A stretch of 40,338 bases of DNA, taken from assembly GCA_002772645.1 (NCBI GenBank), contig PFDK01000010.1, forward strand, positions 1 through 40,338, read 5' to 3'. Numbering within the stretch: position 1 is the stretch's first letter; every line of letters begins with the position of its first letter. Below, one piece after another: positions 8,567 to 17,715 of the stretch. The translations under genes were made by a program, and so were the position numbers. The stretch comes from Candidatus Pacebacteria bacterium CG10_big_fil_rev_8_21_14_0_10_56_10. GTDB lineage: Bacteria > Patescibacteriota > Microgenomatia > UBA1400 > PJMF01. The notes under the pieces are model-generated. The model worked only from the letters and a program-made list of their open reading frames with translations, did not search any database and was not told the DNA's origin.

Positions 8567-10375
8567 ATGCCAAGTACTATTCAAGACTTACCGACTGTCG
8601 CTACCGACTGGCTTGCCAAGCGTGGTCGGGGCCAACGGGGCCAAGCGCGCTTGGTTTGGTTGGCGTCAGGCTTGATCATCCTGCTGGCGGTGGTGTTAAG
8701 AACTTGGCGATTTGGCAGTGTGCCGACCTCACTGTATTGGGACGAGATGGCGATACTGGTTGACGCCAAGTCGGTCGCCCAATCAGGTTTAGACATGCAC
8801 GGCAATCACTGGCTGCAGACAATCTTTCCTTCCTACGGTGACTTTAAACTGCCTGTCCAGATTTGGTTGACAGCCCTGGTGGTCAAACTGGTCGGTCCGG
8901 TCCACTGGGCGGTTCGGCTGCCGAGCTTGGTGGCGGGCTTAGCCACGGTGGTGTTGGCTGGGGTACTGACAGAGCAGTTGCTCAAGCTCAGCCGCTTCCA
9001 GAGCCGCGCTCTGGCGCAGTCTGGTCGGTTCCTGGGTGTGGCTCGGTTGTTTGCCATGCTGGCAGTGGCGATCAGCCCGTGGAGCATTACCTTTTCTAGG
9101 ACAGGATTTGAAGGCCATCTCGGTCAGTTTTGGCTGGCTTTGTCAGTCTGGGCAATGCTCAAGTCATCACAGCGTTGGTGGTGGGGAGCAGTAGCCGGGG
9201 TACTGGGAGCGCTGGCCACCTACAGTTACTTTTCGGTTCGCTTTGTATGGCCGGGTGTACTGCTGGTAGTGATGGCAGTACTGATCTGGCGGCAGCTCAG
9301 TGATGCTACTGCCGGACTCTCTCTGTCGGCCCTGGGGCGAAAGGGGACGACGCTCATCCTGGTGCCGACGGCGGTGTTCTTGGCGTTGTTGGTGCCGATG
9401 CTGCGGTCACCTTGGTACCAACCCAGTAATCAGTTTAGGCTGTCTACTCCGTCGGTCCTCAACGCTAATTACGCTGTCAGCTCAAATCAGTTACGCGAGC
9501 TGGCCGGTAACACTTTTGTTGACCGGTTGATTTTCCACCGTCACTGGTTACTGCTCAGATCACTGCTGGAAAACGTAGCCGACCACCTGGACGCTTCCTA
9601 TCTGTTCTTGACTGGCGACGACAACTTGCGCCACGGTACGGGCCAACACGGTCTACACTTGGCAGTGATGTTGCCATTTTTACTGGCTGGCTTGTACTAC
9701 TTGGGCCGATATTACCGGCCAGCCTTGGTAATTCTGATGAGTTGGTGGGCTTGGTCGCTGCTGCCGGCCTCAGTGCCGCTGGATACACCTCACGCCCTGC
9801 GCTCTCTCAACGCCCTGGTGCCAACCAGTTTGATCATTGCCGCCGGACTAGCCGCATCGCTTGAGTACTTGCGTCATCGTCGCGGTCGATGTTTTTTAGG
9901 GTGGTCACAGTTGACGCTGGTTGCGGTTACGGCAGCCATCGCCTTGTCAGTCTGGCAATTCAGCTGGTTTTACTTTGGGCCGTACCCGGTGCTGTCTGGC
10001 AAGTGGTGGCAGGGTGGTTACAACCGGTTGGCTGTGGCGGCAGTGGAGCGCCGCCGCCAGGTTGACCACGTGGTGGTGATCGAGTTTGACGACCGGTTCC
10101 ATTTATGGTTGATGGCTCAGGATGCTTTCACTGCCAGGGATTTCCACAGTTGGGAGTCTCAAAACTTTAAGTTCCGCCGCTTCGACAACATTATTATTGA
10201 TGAGATCAAAGTTGTAGACGATTATCTAGATAAGTCCAACAGCTTGGTGGTGATAGGGCTGTCTCAGCAAGTGGAAAAGATGCTCCGGGACGACTTTAGG
10301 ATTGAACATCAGGAAATTATTGACGATATCCCAGGACAGCAGCCACTTCAAGTGGTTACACTCATAAAAAGATAA
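8567..10375 (+). CDS. PMT/ArnT-like GT-C membrane glycosyltransferase
   Basis: YWDEMAILVDAKSVAQSGLD, YGDFKLPVQI, GDDNLRHGTGQHGLHL, TPHALRSLNALVP. Confidence 0.85.
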   Translation: MPSTIQDLPTVATDWLAKRGRGQRGQARLVWLASGLIILLAVVLRTWRFGSVPTSLYWDEMAILVDAKSVAQSGLDMHGNHWLQTIFPSYGDFKLPVQIWLTALVVKLVGPVHWAVRLPSLVAGLATVVLAGVLTEQLLKLSRFQSRALAQSGRFLGVARLFAMLAVAISPWSITFSRTGFEGHLGQFWLALSVWAMLKSSQRWWWGAVAGVLGALATYSYFSVRFVWPGVLLVVMAVLIWRQLSDATAGLSLSALGRKGTTLILVPTAVFLALLVPMLRSPWYQPSNQFRLSTPSVLNANYAVSSNQLRELAGNTFVDRLIFHRHWLLLRSLLENVADHLDASYLFLTGDDNLRHGTGQHGLHLAVMLPFLLAGLYYLGRYYRPALVILMSWWAWSLLPASVPLDTPHALRSLNALVPTSLIIAAGLAASLEYLRHRRGRCFLGWSQLTLVAVTAAIALSVWQFSWFYFGPYPVLSGKWWQGGYNRLAVAAVERRRQVDHVVVIEFDDRFHLWLMAQDAFTARDFHSWESQNFKFRRFDNIIIDEIKVVDDYLDKSNSLVVIGLSQQVEKMLRDDFRIEHQEIIDDIPGQQPLQVVTLIKR

Positions 10376-10468
10376 CACTCTAAGGTACAATAGGGTGGTT
10401 GTACGGTCCATCAAAACCAATTCGAACCTACCTTGTGAGGCTTGAAAGTGGATGGCACGATTTGAGCT

Positions 10469-10493
10469 TGCCCTTATTTGGAAGGGTATTTTT
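10469..10493 (+). terminator. Candidate intrinsic terminator or attenuator hairpin
   Basis: TGCCCTT-ATTTGG-AAGGGTA stem-loop (7 bp including one G-T) followed by TTTTT, between the GT-C gene and the AAA+ gene. Confidence 0.35.
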
Positions 10494-10507
10494 ATACAAG
10501 AACAGGT

Positions 10508-12325
10508 ATGTCAAAAGCTGAACAATTGACAGGACAACCGCCGCCATCATCCTTAGAGCATGACTGGTTGGAAAGTGAGAATACCCACCGGGAACCACCG
10601 CTGCCAATAAATGGTTTACTATATCCTGTTGATTTGGATGACAGGCGGGTGGTTAAAGCTTTCGAGTCAGTAGTTGATAAAGTGATCTCGGAAGTAGGCG
10701 GACTACCAGCAAAAATTGAAACTGTTCAGGTGGACGACCCTCGCTCTGGCTTCCCGATTCCCAGAATAGTGATTGGTTTTAGGGTAGACGAACTCGATGC
10801 TGAGCAGCTGGCACAACTCGAGGAAGTTGCTGTACGGGTATATGGCGATGATGTCAGAGGAACAAAGACTAGGCAGGGAAAAGCGGCAAAAACTCACTTT
10901 TATCCAAAGCTAGATGCCGGGAGAGGAGAAAAGCCCTCTCTTGATTCCACGATTGGTTGGTACTTGGGAACAGAGACAGGCACTCCAAACAGATCGTATC
11001 TGGGAATTTTTGTGTACCGCCACATTGGTAAAACAGATATTGCCGCTGGTGTAGCGGCCCGCAAGGATGGTGACTGGTTTACTGAAAAAACGTTGACAGA
11101 CAACACTGGTCAGACCTATCAAGGCGGTTCGTATATTATTGAGATAAGAGAATCCGGCAAGTATACCGACCCGAACGGAGGAGTAGTAAACAGTGGTCTC
11201 TACCAAACTGATTTAGCTGAATTGGCCATCTACGTTTCAATGGTGTTGACTGGTAAAAAACTACCTCCGGTTCGTCCCGGGTTAACGTATCGAATTTATC
11301 ACCGGATGAACCAAATCGGATTAGGGCCGGACACTGAACTACCAGGTTTGGAACCGCAACTTCGCTTGGTAGAAAAAACAATGATCTTACCTTTGGCTAG
11401 CCCGGAGCTGACAGAAGCTTTGGGTGGTACGCCTAAATCTATGGGATTAATCGGTCAAGTTGGGACCGGGAAAACTCAAATTATTAAACACTTTTTAAGA
11501 CAAAACAATGGCATCATGATGGTGCCGGTAAGTGCTTATGATCTTGAAACAGAGCTACATAAAGCTATGGAGCGGAGGAGGATTCTACCCAGGGTGCGTG
11601 ACATAGCTGTCAAAGTTGAGAAACCCGTGGTGTTGGTCATAGAGGACCTAGAGTTTTTAGCCAACTCTGATAATGAAGCCAGCAATTTACTCCTGAATGA
11701 ATTGGCTGGAATTCACAACAGCGGTTACCGAGTGCTATGGACTACGAACCATCTAGAAAAAATTAATCCCCAATTACTAGAACCTGAAAGATTGGGAGGC
11801 GGACTGGTATTCTGCGGCCTGCCGACTGCGGCAGCACGAAAGTTAATCTTGGATCAACACCTAGTCGTGGCGAGCAGAACCAAAGAACTGCCGTTATTTA
11901 ACCAGGTAACGATTGGTGGTACATCCATTTCTTCTTCAGAAGCAAGGGACAAATTACTCCAAGCTCTGGCAGAGCTAACGGAGGGTTTCACTCCCCGGTT
12001 TTTAAAAGACATTGTAGTTGAGGCAATTGGTAATTTTATGCTTCGAATTTCTCTAGAAAAATGTCGTTTGGATGGTTTGACTGAGTTAGATTTAGAAGGT
12101 CAAGGTTTTAACGTAGGAGACTGGGACGAAGCACTTCAAAAAGTTCGTCGGTCTTACGATGTTGAAAGTCGTATCCGTGAAGACGAACGCTTAAGAAAAC
12201 TTACCCTGCCTGGGAGTGGAGGAAGTAGGAGCAAACTAGGATTTCCTCAAACAGCTGAAGGAAATGACGATGACGGGTCAACATTGGCAAGTCAGCTGCT
12301 GCGTGTTGCAGCTTCAGTTGACTAA
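10508..12325 (+). CDS. AAA+ ATPase domain protein with N-terminal region of unknown function
   Basis: Walker A GLIGQVGTGKTQ; Walker B VVLVIEDLEFL; second-region-of-homology-like TTNHLEKINPQLLEPERLGGGLVFCGLPTAAARKLIL. ATG at 10508 preferred over track start 10478. Confidence 0.85.
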   Translation: MSKAEQLTGQPPPSSLEHDWLESENTHREPPLPINGLLYPVDLDDRRVVKAFESVVDKVISEVGGLPAKIETVQVDDPRSGFPIPRIVIGFRVDELDAEQLAQLEEVAVRVYGDDVRGTKTRQGKAAKTHFYPKLDAGRGEKPSLDSTIGWYLGTETGTPNRSYLGIFVYRHIGKTDIAAGVAARKDGDWFTEKTLTDNTGQTYQGGSYIIEIRESGKYTDPNGGVVNSGLYQTDLAELAIYVSMVLTGKKLPPVRPGLTYRIYHRMNQIGLGPDTELPGLEPQLRLVEKTMILPLASPELTEALGGTPKSMGLIGQVGTGKTQIIKHFLRQNNGIMMVPVSAYDLETELHKAMERRRILPRVRDIAVKVEKPVVLVIEDLEFLANSDNEASNLLLNELAGIHNSGYRVLWTTNHLEKINPQLLEPERLGGGLVFCGLPTAAARKLILDQHLVVASRTKELPLFNQVTIGGTSISSSEARDKLLQALAELTEGFTPRFLKDIVVEAIGNFMLRISLEKCRLDGLTELDLEGQGFNVGDWDEALQKVRRSYDVESRIREDERLRKLTLPGSGGSRSKLGFPQTAEGNDDDGSTLASQLLRVAASVD

Positions 12326-12344
12326 ACTTTGAGTCGGCTATACT
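12318..12344 (+). promoter_or_regulatory. Candidate sigma70-like promoter for the 12397 gene
   Basis: TTGACT - 15 bp - TATACT, overlapping the stop codon of the AAA+ gene, about 50 bp upstream of ATG 12397; spacer shorter than optimal. Confidence 0.3.
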
Positions 12345-12396
12345 AAAGCCTAATGGATGAGTTTAAAGTACGATTGTTGAAATTTGTGTTAGGAAA

Positions 12397-14019
12397 ATGA
12401 TGGAGACTAGCCGCGTATTTTCTCCGCTCGTGATGCTAGTACTGATGGTAGTGCTAGGTGCTGGGCTGCGCTTTTATCGGTTGGGTAGTCTTCCATTGAT
12501 TCTCAACCGTGACGAGGCGGCCCTGGCTTACAACGCCGTCTTGCTTAATCAAACCGGTCTTGATGAGTGGCAGCGCAACTGGCCGCTGGCGCTGGAGTCC
12601 TTCGGTGACTTTAAGTTGGTAGGCTACCCGGCAGTGCTAGCGGGTGTGTTTGGGATACTTGAGCCGAGTGACTGGACAGTCAGGCTGCCGTCAGCGCTGG
12701 CCGGTATCAGCCTGATTGGGCTGACCTACCTACTGGGGCGCAGGCTAGGGCTTTACTGGCCTTATGCCTTACTGTGGTCACTGACGGTAGCCATCTCGCC
12801 AGTGTTTATGTTTTACTCGCGGATTGCTTTCGAGGCCAATCTGGCGCTAGCATTGATGGTGGCTAGCTTGGTGGTTTTTTTGTGGCCGTCTGCCAGCACC
12901 AACAAACGTCACTTGCTAGATGCCGCGGCGGCTGGGTTGTGGTTGATGGCTATGTTAACTTATAACGCCCCGCTGTTGTTAGCGCCATTCTTAATGTTGT
13001 CGCTGGTGCTGGTCAGAGGGGCTCGCCAGTTCAAGGCTTGGTTGGTGCCGGTAGTTCTGTTAACTGTGCTGGCCGGCGGCGTGTATGGGCTGCTGCGGCC
13101 CGTTACCGCTCAAAAGCAAGCGGTGACACTGCTGGGGGATGAAGCCGTTCAGTTGGAGTGGGCCGAGTATCGTTCCGGCCTGGCCAAGCCACTGCGGCCG
13201 TGGCTGGGCCAAAAGCTAGTGTTCGTCTTACCCAGATTGCTCAACAATACCCTCGGGTACGTTTCACCCGGCTTTTTAGTTACCAATGGTGGACAACACC
13301 CCTGGCACTCACTGCCCGGCCGAGGCCATTTGTACTGGCCCAGTTACTTACTGGGCTTGGGTGGAGCGGCGGTGGCGGGCTGGCGGCTGGTTAGCTGGCG
13401 GTGGACCGATCAGAGCTTAGGACATAAGCCTAGCCGTGCCCAGTTGCTGTGGATAGTGATGACGCCGGCGGCGATCTTGCCAGGGATCATCACTGTCGAT
13501 GCTCCGCACGCCACCAGGGCGTTGCTGTTCTTTGTGCTGCTGGCCGGTTGGAGCGCCTACGCTTTACAGGAATTGGCCGGTTGGCTGAAACAGTGGCGTC
13601 CCCAGTTGCCTTCCGCCCAGCTGGATCAACTGCTGGTTGGCGGCGCGGTGTTGGTGGTGCTGATCAGTTCTGTGGAGTACCTGCAGTCATACTTTACCCG
13701 TTTCGAGACTAGCCACCCGCCTTCGCTACAGATAGGATTTGACCGTCACCTTCGGCAAGTTGAGCAGCGCTATCCCGACGGGCCTATCGCCGTGGTTGAT
13801 AGTCAGGGCTTCCAGTACATTTTGACCGCTTGGTACTTGCGCTTACCACCTGATGAGTTCTTTGCGACGGTAGTTAAGCAGCAGCCAGACCAGATCGGTT
13901 TGCGCTATGGTGAAAGACTGGACCGCTACCACTTCATTGCTCATCCCGCTGACCGGAGTGAAGATGAGCGAGTTCTGGTTGAGTGGACCGGCCAAGAATG
14001 GCGCTCTCGGGTGCCGTAG
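12397..14019 (+). CDS. PMT/ArnT-like GT-C membrane glycosyltransferase
   Basis: NRDEAALAYNAVLLNQTGLDEW, FGDFKLVGY, APHATRALLFFVL; same family as 5009, 6688 and 8567 genes. Confidence 0.85.
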   Translation: MMETSRVFSPLVMLVLMVVLGAGLRFYRLGSLPLILNRDEAALAYNAVLLNQTGLDEWQRNWPLALESFGDFKLVGYPAVLAGVFGILEPSDWTVRLPSALAGISLIGLTYLLGRRLGLYWPYALLWSLTVAISPVFMFYSRIAFEANLALALMVASLVVFLWPSASTNKRHLLDAAAAGLWLMAMLTYNAPLLLAPFLMLSLVLVRGARQFKAWLVPVVLLTVLAGGVYGLLRPVTAQKQAVTLLGDEAVQLEWAEYRSGLAKPLRPWLGQKLVFVLPRLLNNTLGYVSPGFLVTNGGQHPWHSLPGRGHLYWPSYLLGLGGAAVAGWRLVSWRWTDQSLGHKPSRAQLLWIVMTPAAILPGIITVDAPHATRALLFFVLLAGWSAYALQELAGWLKQWRPQLPSAQLDQLLVGGAVLVVLISSVEYLQSYFTRFETSHPPSLQIGFDRHLRQVEQRYPDGPIAVVDSQGFQYILTAWYLRLPPDEFFATVVKQQPDQIGLRYGERLDRYHFIAHPADRSEDERVLVEWTGQEWRSRVP

Positions 14020-14115
14020 TGGCGCAAAATGGTGGTAAAGTAGGGGATAAGATGTGGCGAAGATGCACCCATATTTACAAAGTTAGTTATTACTTTATTT
14101 GGCCGTAAGTCTCGA

Positions 14116-14925
14116 ATGAAACCCCAAGTCTCGGTAGTGATGGCTACCCACAACGAAGCAGCCAACATTAAGCGATCGTTGAGTTCCGTACTAGGTATAG
14201 CTGAGGAAATTATCGTTGTCGATGGGCAGTCCAGCGACCGAACCGTGGAGCTGGCCCGCGGTTTGGGCGCCGAAGTGACCGTGGTCAGCAATAAAATCAA
14301 CTTCCACATCAACAAACAGCTAGCCATGGACAAGGCTACGGGTGAGCTAGTGCTCCAACTTGACGCCGACGAAGTTGTCGATGATCAGCTGGCCGCCTTC
14401 ATTCGCCACACGGCCAGTGATCGCTCTCGGCAACCGGCAGCTTGGTGGGTGAAGCGCCAGAACTTCTACTTAGGCAGTTGGTTGAGCAAGGGCGGCCAGT
14501 ACCCCGATCCGGTCATCCGGCTGTACCGGCGAGGCCGGGCCAAGCTTCCTCAACAGGACGTCCATGAGCAAATGGCAGTTGACGGGCAACTAGGCTGGGC
14601 CGATGGTCACCTGCTGCACTACAGCATGCCAAACCTGACGACGGCAATCACCAAGTTAAATACCTACACCAGTTTCATGGCTCGCCAGTACCACCAGGCT
14701 GGTTTAAGTGCCACTTTTTTCAACGGAGTAGTTGCCTTTACCATCCGGCCAGTGAGCACATTTGTTAGTCTCTACTGGCGCCACCGCGGCTACGTGGACG
14801 GAGTGGCCGGCCTAGTGTTCGCTTTGATGAGCGCTCTTCACCAGCCGATCGCTTTTTTGAAGCTGTGGGAACTAAGTCAACAGTCACCACAACAGAGTGC
14901 TAGCGGATTGCCCCAGCATGAGTAA
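14116..14925 (+). CDS. Glycosyltransferase family 2, WaaE/KdtX-like
   Basis: SVVMATHNEAANIKRSL, EEIIVVDGQSSDRT, QLDADEVVDD, GQYPDPVIRLYRRG. Confidence 0.9.
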   Translation: MKPQVSVVMATHNEAANIKRSLSSVLGIAEEIIVVDGQSSDRTVELARGLGAEVTVVSNKINFHINKQLAMDKATGELVLQLDADEVVDDQLAAFIRHTASDRSRQPAAWWVKRQNFYLGSWLSKGGQYPDPVIRLYRRGRAKLPQQDVHEQMAVDGQLGWADGHLLHYSMPNLTTAITKLNTYTSFMARQYHQAGLSATFFNGVVAFTIRPVSTFVSLYWRHRGYVDGVAGLVFALMSALHQPIAFLKLWELSQQSPQQSASGLPQHE

Positions 14926-15958
14926 ACCTCCCATTAGCGTTAAACTTGATACTTCGCCGCTGGGCAACGCCCACGCTCATCGCGGTATCGGTATCTATAC
15001 CCAGCTATTAGCCAACGGTCTCAAGCATCACTCGGCAGTTAAACTACTCACCGACGGTCGCCGCCCCGACATCATCCACTATCCATACTTTGATCTATAT
15101 TTTTCTACCTTGCCGCTGCGCCACTCGGTACCGAGCGTAGTGACTATCCATGATGTTATTCCGCTGCTCTTCCCGGAGCACTACCCGCCCGGGGTCAAAG
15201 GCTGGGGGCGTTACTTAAGACAGTGGCTGGCCCTGCGGCGGGTGGCGCTGGTTATCACCGACTCGGCCAGTTCCAAAATGGACATCGCCAGGCACTTAAA
15301 AGTCAGCGCCGAACACATTAGGGTCGTGCCGCTGGCCGCCAATCCGGATATTGTCGAACAGTCTCCTTCCCGCGTTGACACCGTCCGCCGCCGATACGGC
15401 ATTCCGCCCAGATACTTGTTGTACGTGGGCGACATCAACTACAACAAGAACATCCCCCAGTTAATTAAAGCCCTCAAGTACTTCGACGATAACATCACGC
15501 TGGTGTTATTTGGGAAGCACTTTGTGGCGCAAAATATACCTGAGTGGCAGGCCATCGAGCTGCAACTGGCGATGAGCAACGTTACCGAACAAGTGATCCT
15601 CGTCAACGACATCGGTGGCGACCGGCCGGACGACTTAGCTGCTTTGTACACCGGCGCGGCGGTCTACATCCAGCCGTCCTTAGCGGAGGGCTTTGGCTTA
15701 CCGGTGTTGGAGGCGATGCAGTGCCGCACACCGGTGGTCGCCAGCAACACTTCGGCTTTACCCGAGGTAGGCGGTGATCATGCCGTTTACGCCGACCCGT
15801 CGGCCGAACAACTGGCCGAGGCTATCAAGGACGTTCTTTCCTGGGGCACAACCCACCGAAACCAGTGGACGTTGGCTGCCAAAAGTTGGGCCAATAACTT
15901 TAGCTGGCCCAAAGTTGTAGAACAAACACTGGCGGTGTATCGGCAAGTATTGACATGA
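14918..15958 (+). CDS. Glycosyltransferase family 4
   Basis: RGIGIYTQLLANGL, VVTIHDVIPLLFPEHYP, YLLYVGDINYNKNI, PSLAEGFGLPVLEAMQCRTPVVASNTSALPEVGGDHAVY; ATG at 14918 overlaps upstream stop. Confidence 0.92.
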   Translation: MSKPPISVKLDTSPLGNAHAHRGIGIYTQLLANGLKHHSAVKLLTDGRRPDIIHYPYFDLYFSTLPLRHSVPSVVTIHDVIPLLFPEHYPPGVKGWGRYLRQWLALRRVALVITDSASSKMDIARHLKVSAEHIRVVPLAANPDIVEQSPSRVDTVRRRYGIPPRYLLYVGDINYNKNIPQLIKALKYFDDNITLVLFGKHFVAQNIPEWQAIELQLAMSNVTEQVILVNDIGGDRPDDLAALYTGAAVYIQPSLAEGFGLPVLEAMQCRTPVVASNTSALPEVGGDHAVYADPSAEQLAEAIKDVLSWGTTHRNQWTLAAKSWANNFSWPKVVEQTLAVYRQVLT

Positions 15959-17715
15959 CTAAGTATCTCGTTTCTGCCAGGCAGACGGGCCGGTCAGTCG
16001 CACATTTGGCAGGCCAGTTAAATTGGCGGTGGCTGGCGGCGGCACTGCTGATATCGGTGGTAGCGCTGCGAGCTTACTGGGTAAGTGGCATGCCCTTTAC
16101 CCACGATGGTGAAAATCACTTGGCCCGGTTTGCCAACTACAAGCTGGCGATCAGAGAAGGCCAGTTCCCTCCCCGGATCGCGCCCAGCTTGTTCAATCGC
16201 TACGGCTACCCGGTCTTTAACTACAACTATCCGTTGGCCAACATTTTAAGCGTCGGTCCGGGCTTTGCTAGGATCTCTTACCAAACAATCTTTAAAGTCC
16301 AAGTCTTGATGGCGGTGTCGCTGGGAGTATGGGCAACAGGCTGGTGGGTGGATCAGCTGCGCCGCGACTACGGTCCGGTCCGGCCGGCCGGTTGGTGGTC
16401 GACCAGCGCGGCGGCTCTGAGCTTGGTGAGCAGTCCGTACTTACTGTCGCTGGTGTTGTTCCGCGGCAACATTGGTGAAGTTTGGGGACTAATGCTGCTG
16501 CCAGTGATGTTCGGGTACGTCCACCGCGCTGGGCGACCACTGGGTTGGCTAAAGTGGCTGGGACTAGTTGGGGTGATGACAGCCTGGTTGTTGGCCCACA
16601 ACATCACCGTGCTGTTGGCCTCTCCGCTGTTGGCCAGCTACGTGGTCACGTGCTATCGCCGCCTGTCTGGTCAAGACTTCAAAAGAGCCTGGTTGAGGTT
16701 GGTCCGAGCTGGGACGGTGGCAGTAGCGCTGTCCGCTTGGTTCTGGCTACCGGCGGTGTTCGAGAAAGGCGAGGTAGTTCTCGGCAACGACAACTTGGTC
16801 CAGAACGCCGCCTACCATCTGCCGCGACTACAGCAGTTGATCAGCAGCCCAGTGGAGTTTGGTTTTTCTTATATTGGATCGGTAGACTCGCTCAGTTTTA
16901 GCCTGGGGCTGGCCCAGTGGCTGGTGTTGGGATTAGTCTTGGTGGCACTGATCCGGGCAGTCCGACCGGCTAAAACTCAGCCGCCGGCCCTGAGTATTGT
17001 TGGTTGGTGGGCAGCGTCGACCACCTTGCTCTTACTGTTGGCCCAGCTGCCGGCAGCCGGACCTGTTTGGGAGTACCTACCGCTGATTAAGTTCACCCAG
17101 TTCCCATGGAGGTTGACCGGATTGATAATGATCACTTTATTACCGCTGGTTGGCTGGGCCGCGGCGGCGCTGAGCACCAAGTTGAGGCTGGCGTTACTTG
17201 CTCTGCTGGTTGGCCAGTTTGTACTGCTCAGCGGCCAGCGGCCGGTAGACTACTTTACCAAAAACAACCAAGCGTACGAGGCGTTTGCCCAAAGCACTTC
17301 TACCAATAACGAAAACTTGCCGCGGACGTTTCGCTACAGTAACATCGCCGATTGGCAGCCAGCACCTAGCATTCTTGAAGGCAGCGCCAACGTGACAGTC
17401 GAGGAGTGGCGGACCCACCGCCACCGCTACTCGCTCGAAGCAGACGGACCGGTAGTGGTGACCGAACCGACGATGCGGTTTCTAGGCTGGCATACTCGGG
17501 TCGACGGTCAGCCGGTGGAGTACAGTGACTCACGGCAGATAGCCGGCAGGATAGCTTTCCAACTGCCGGCTGGCCGCCACACCGTAGAAAGCCGCTTTAC
17601 ACAGCGCACTCCAGCCAGGATGCTCGGCAATGGCGTTTCTGGGTTGGCAGTGGTTGGCGTAGGAGTAGTGACAGCTAGACGCTACCGAGAAGGGTCCCTG
17701 AGTGGTGACTGTTAG
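15955..17715 (+). CDS. Polytopic membrane protein, 6-pyruvoyl-tetrahydropterin-synthase-related (PTPS_related/GT-C-like) type
   Basis: FTHDGENHLARFANYKLAIREGQFPPRIAPSLFNRYGYPVFNYNYPL typical N-terminus; multiple TM segments; C-terminal soluble domain; ATGA overlap with upstream gene. Confidence 0.75.
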   Translation: MTKYLVSARQTGRSVAHLAGQLNWRWLAAALLISVVALRAYWVSGMPFTHDGENHLARFANYKLAIREGQFPPRIAPSLFNRYGYPVFNYNYPLANILSVGPGFARISYQTIFKVQVLMAVSLGVWATGWWVDQLRRDYGPVRPAGWWSTSAAALSLVSSPYLLSLVLFRGNIGEVWGLMLLPVMFGYVHRAGRPLGWLKWLGLVGVMTAWLLAHNITVLLASPLLASYVVTCYRRLSGQDFKRAWLRLVRAGTVAVALSAWFWLPAVFEKGEVVLGNDNLVQNAAYHLPRLQQLISSPVEFGFSYIGSVDSLSFSLGLAQWLVLGLVLVALIRAVRPAKTQPPALSIVGWWAASTTLLLLLAQLPAAGPVWEYLPLIKFTQFPWRLTGLIMITLLPLVGWAAAALSTKLRLALLALLVGQFVLLSGQRPVDYFTKNNQAYEAFAQSTSTNNENLPRTFRYSNIADWQPAPSILEGSANVTVEEWRTHRHRYSLEADGPVVVTEPTMRFLGWHTRVDGQPVEYSDSRQIAGRIAFQLPAGRHTVESRFTQRTPARMLGNGVSGLAVVGVGVVTARRYREGSLSGDC

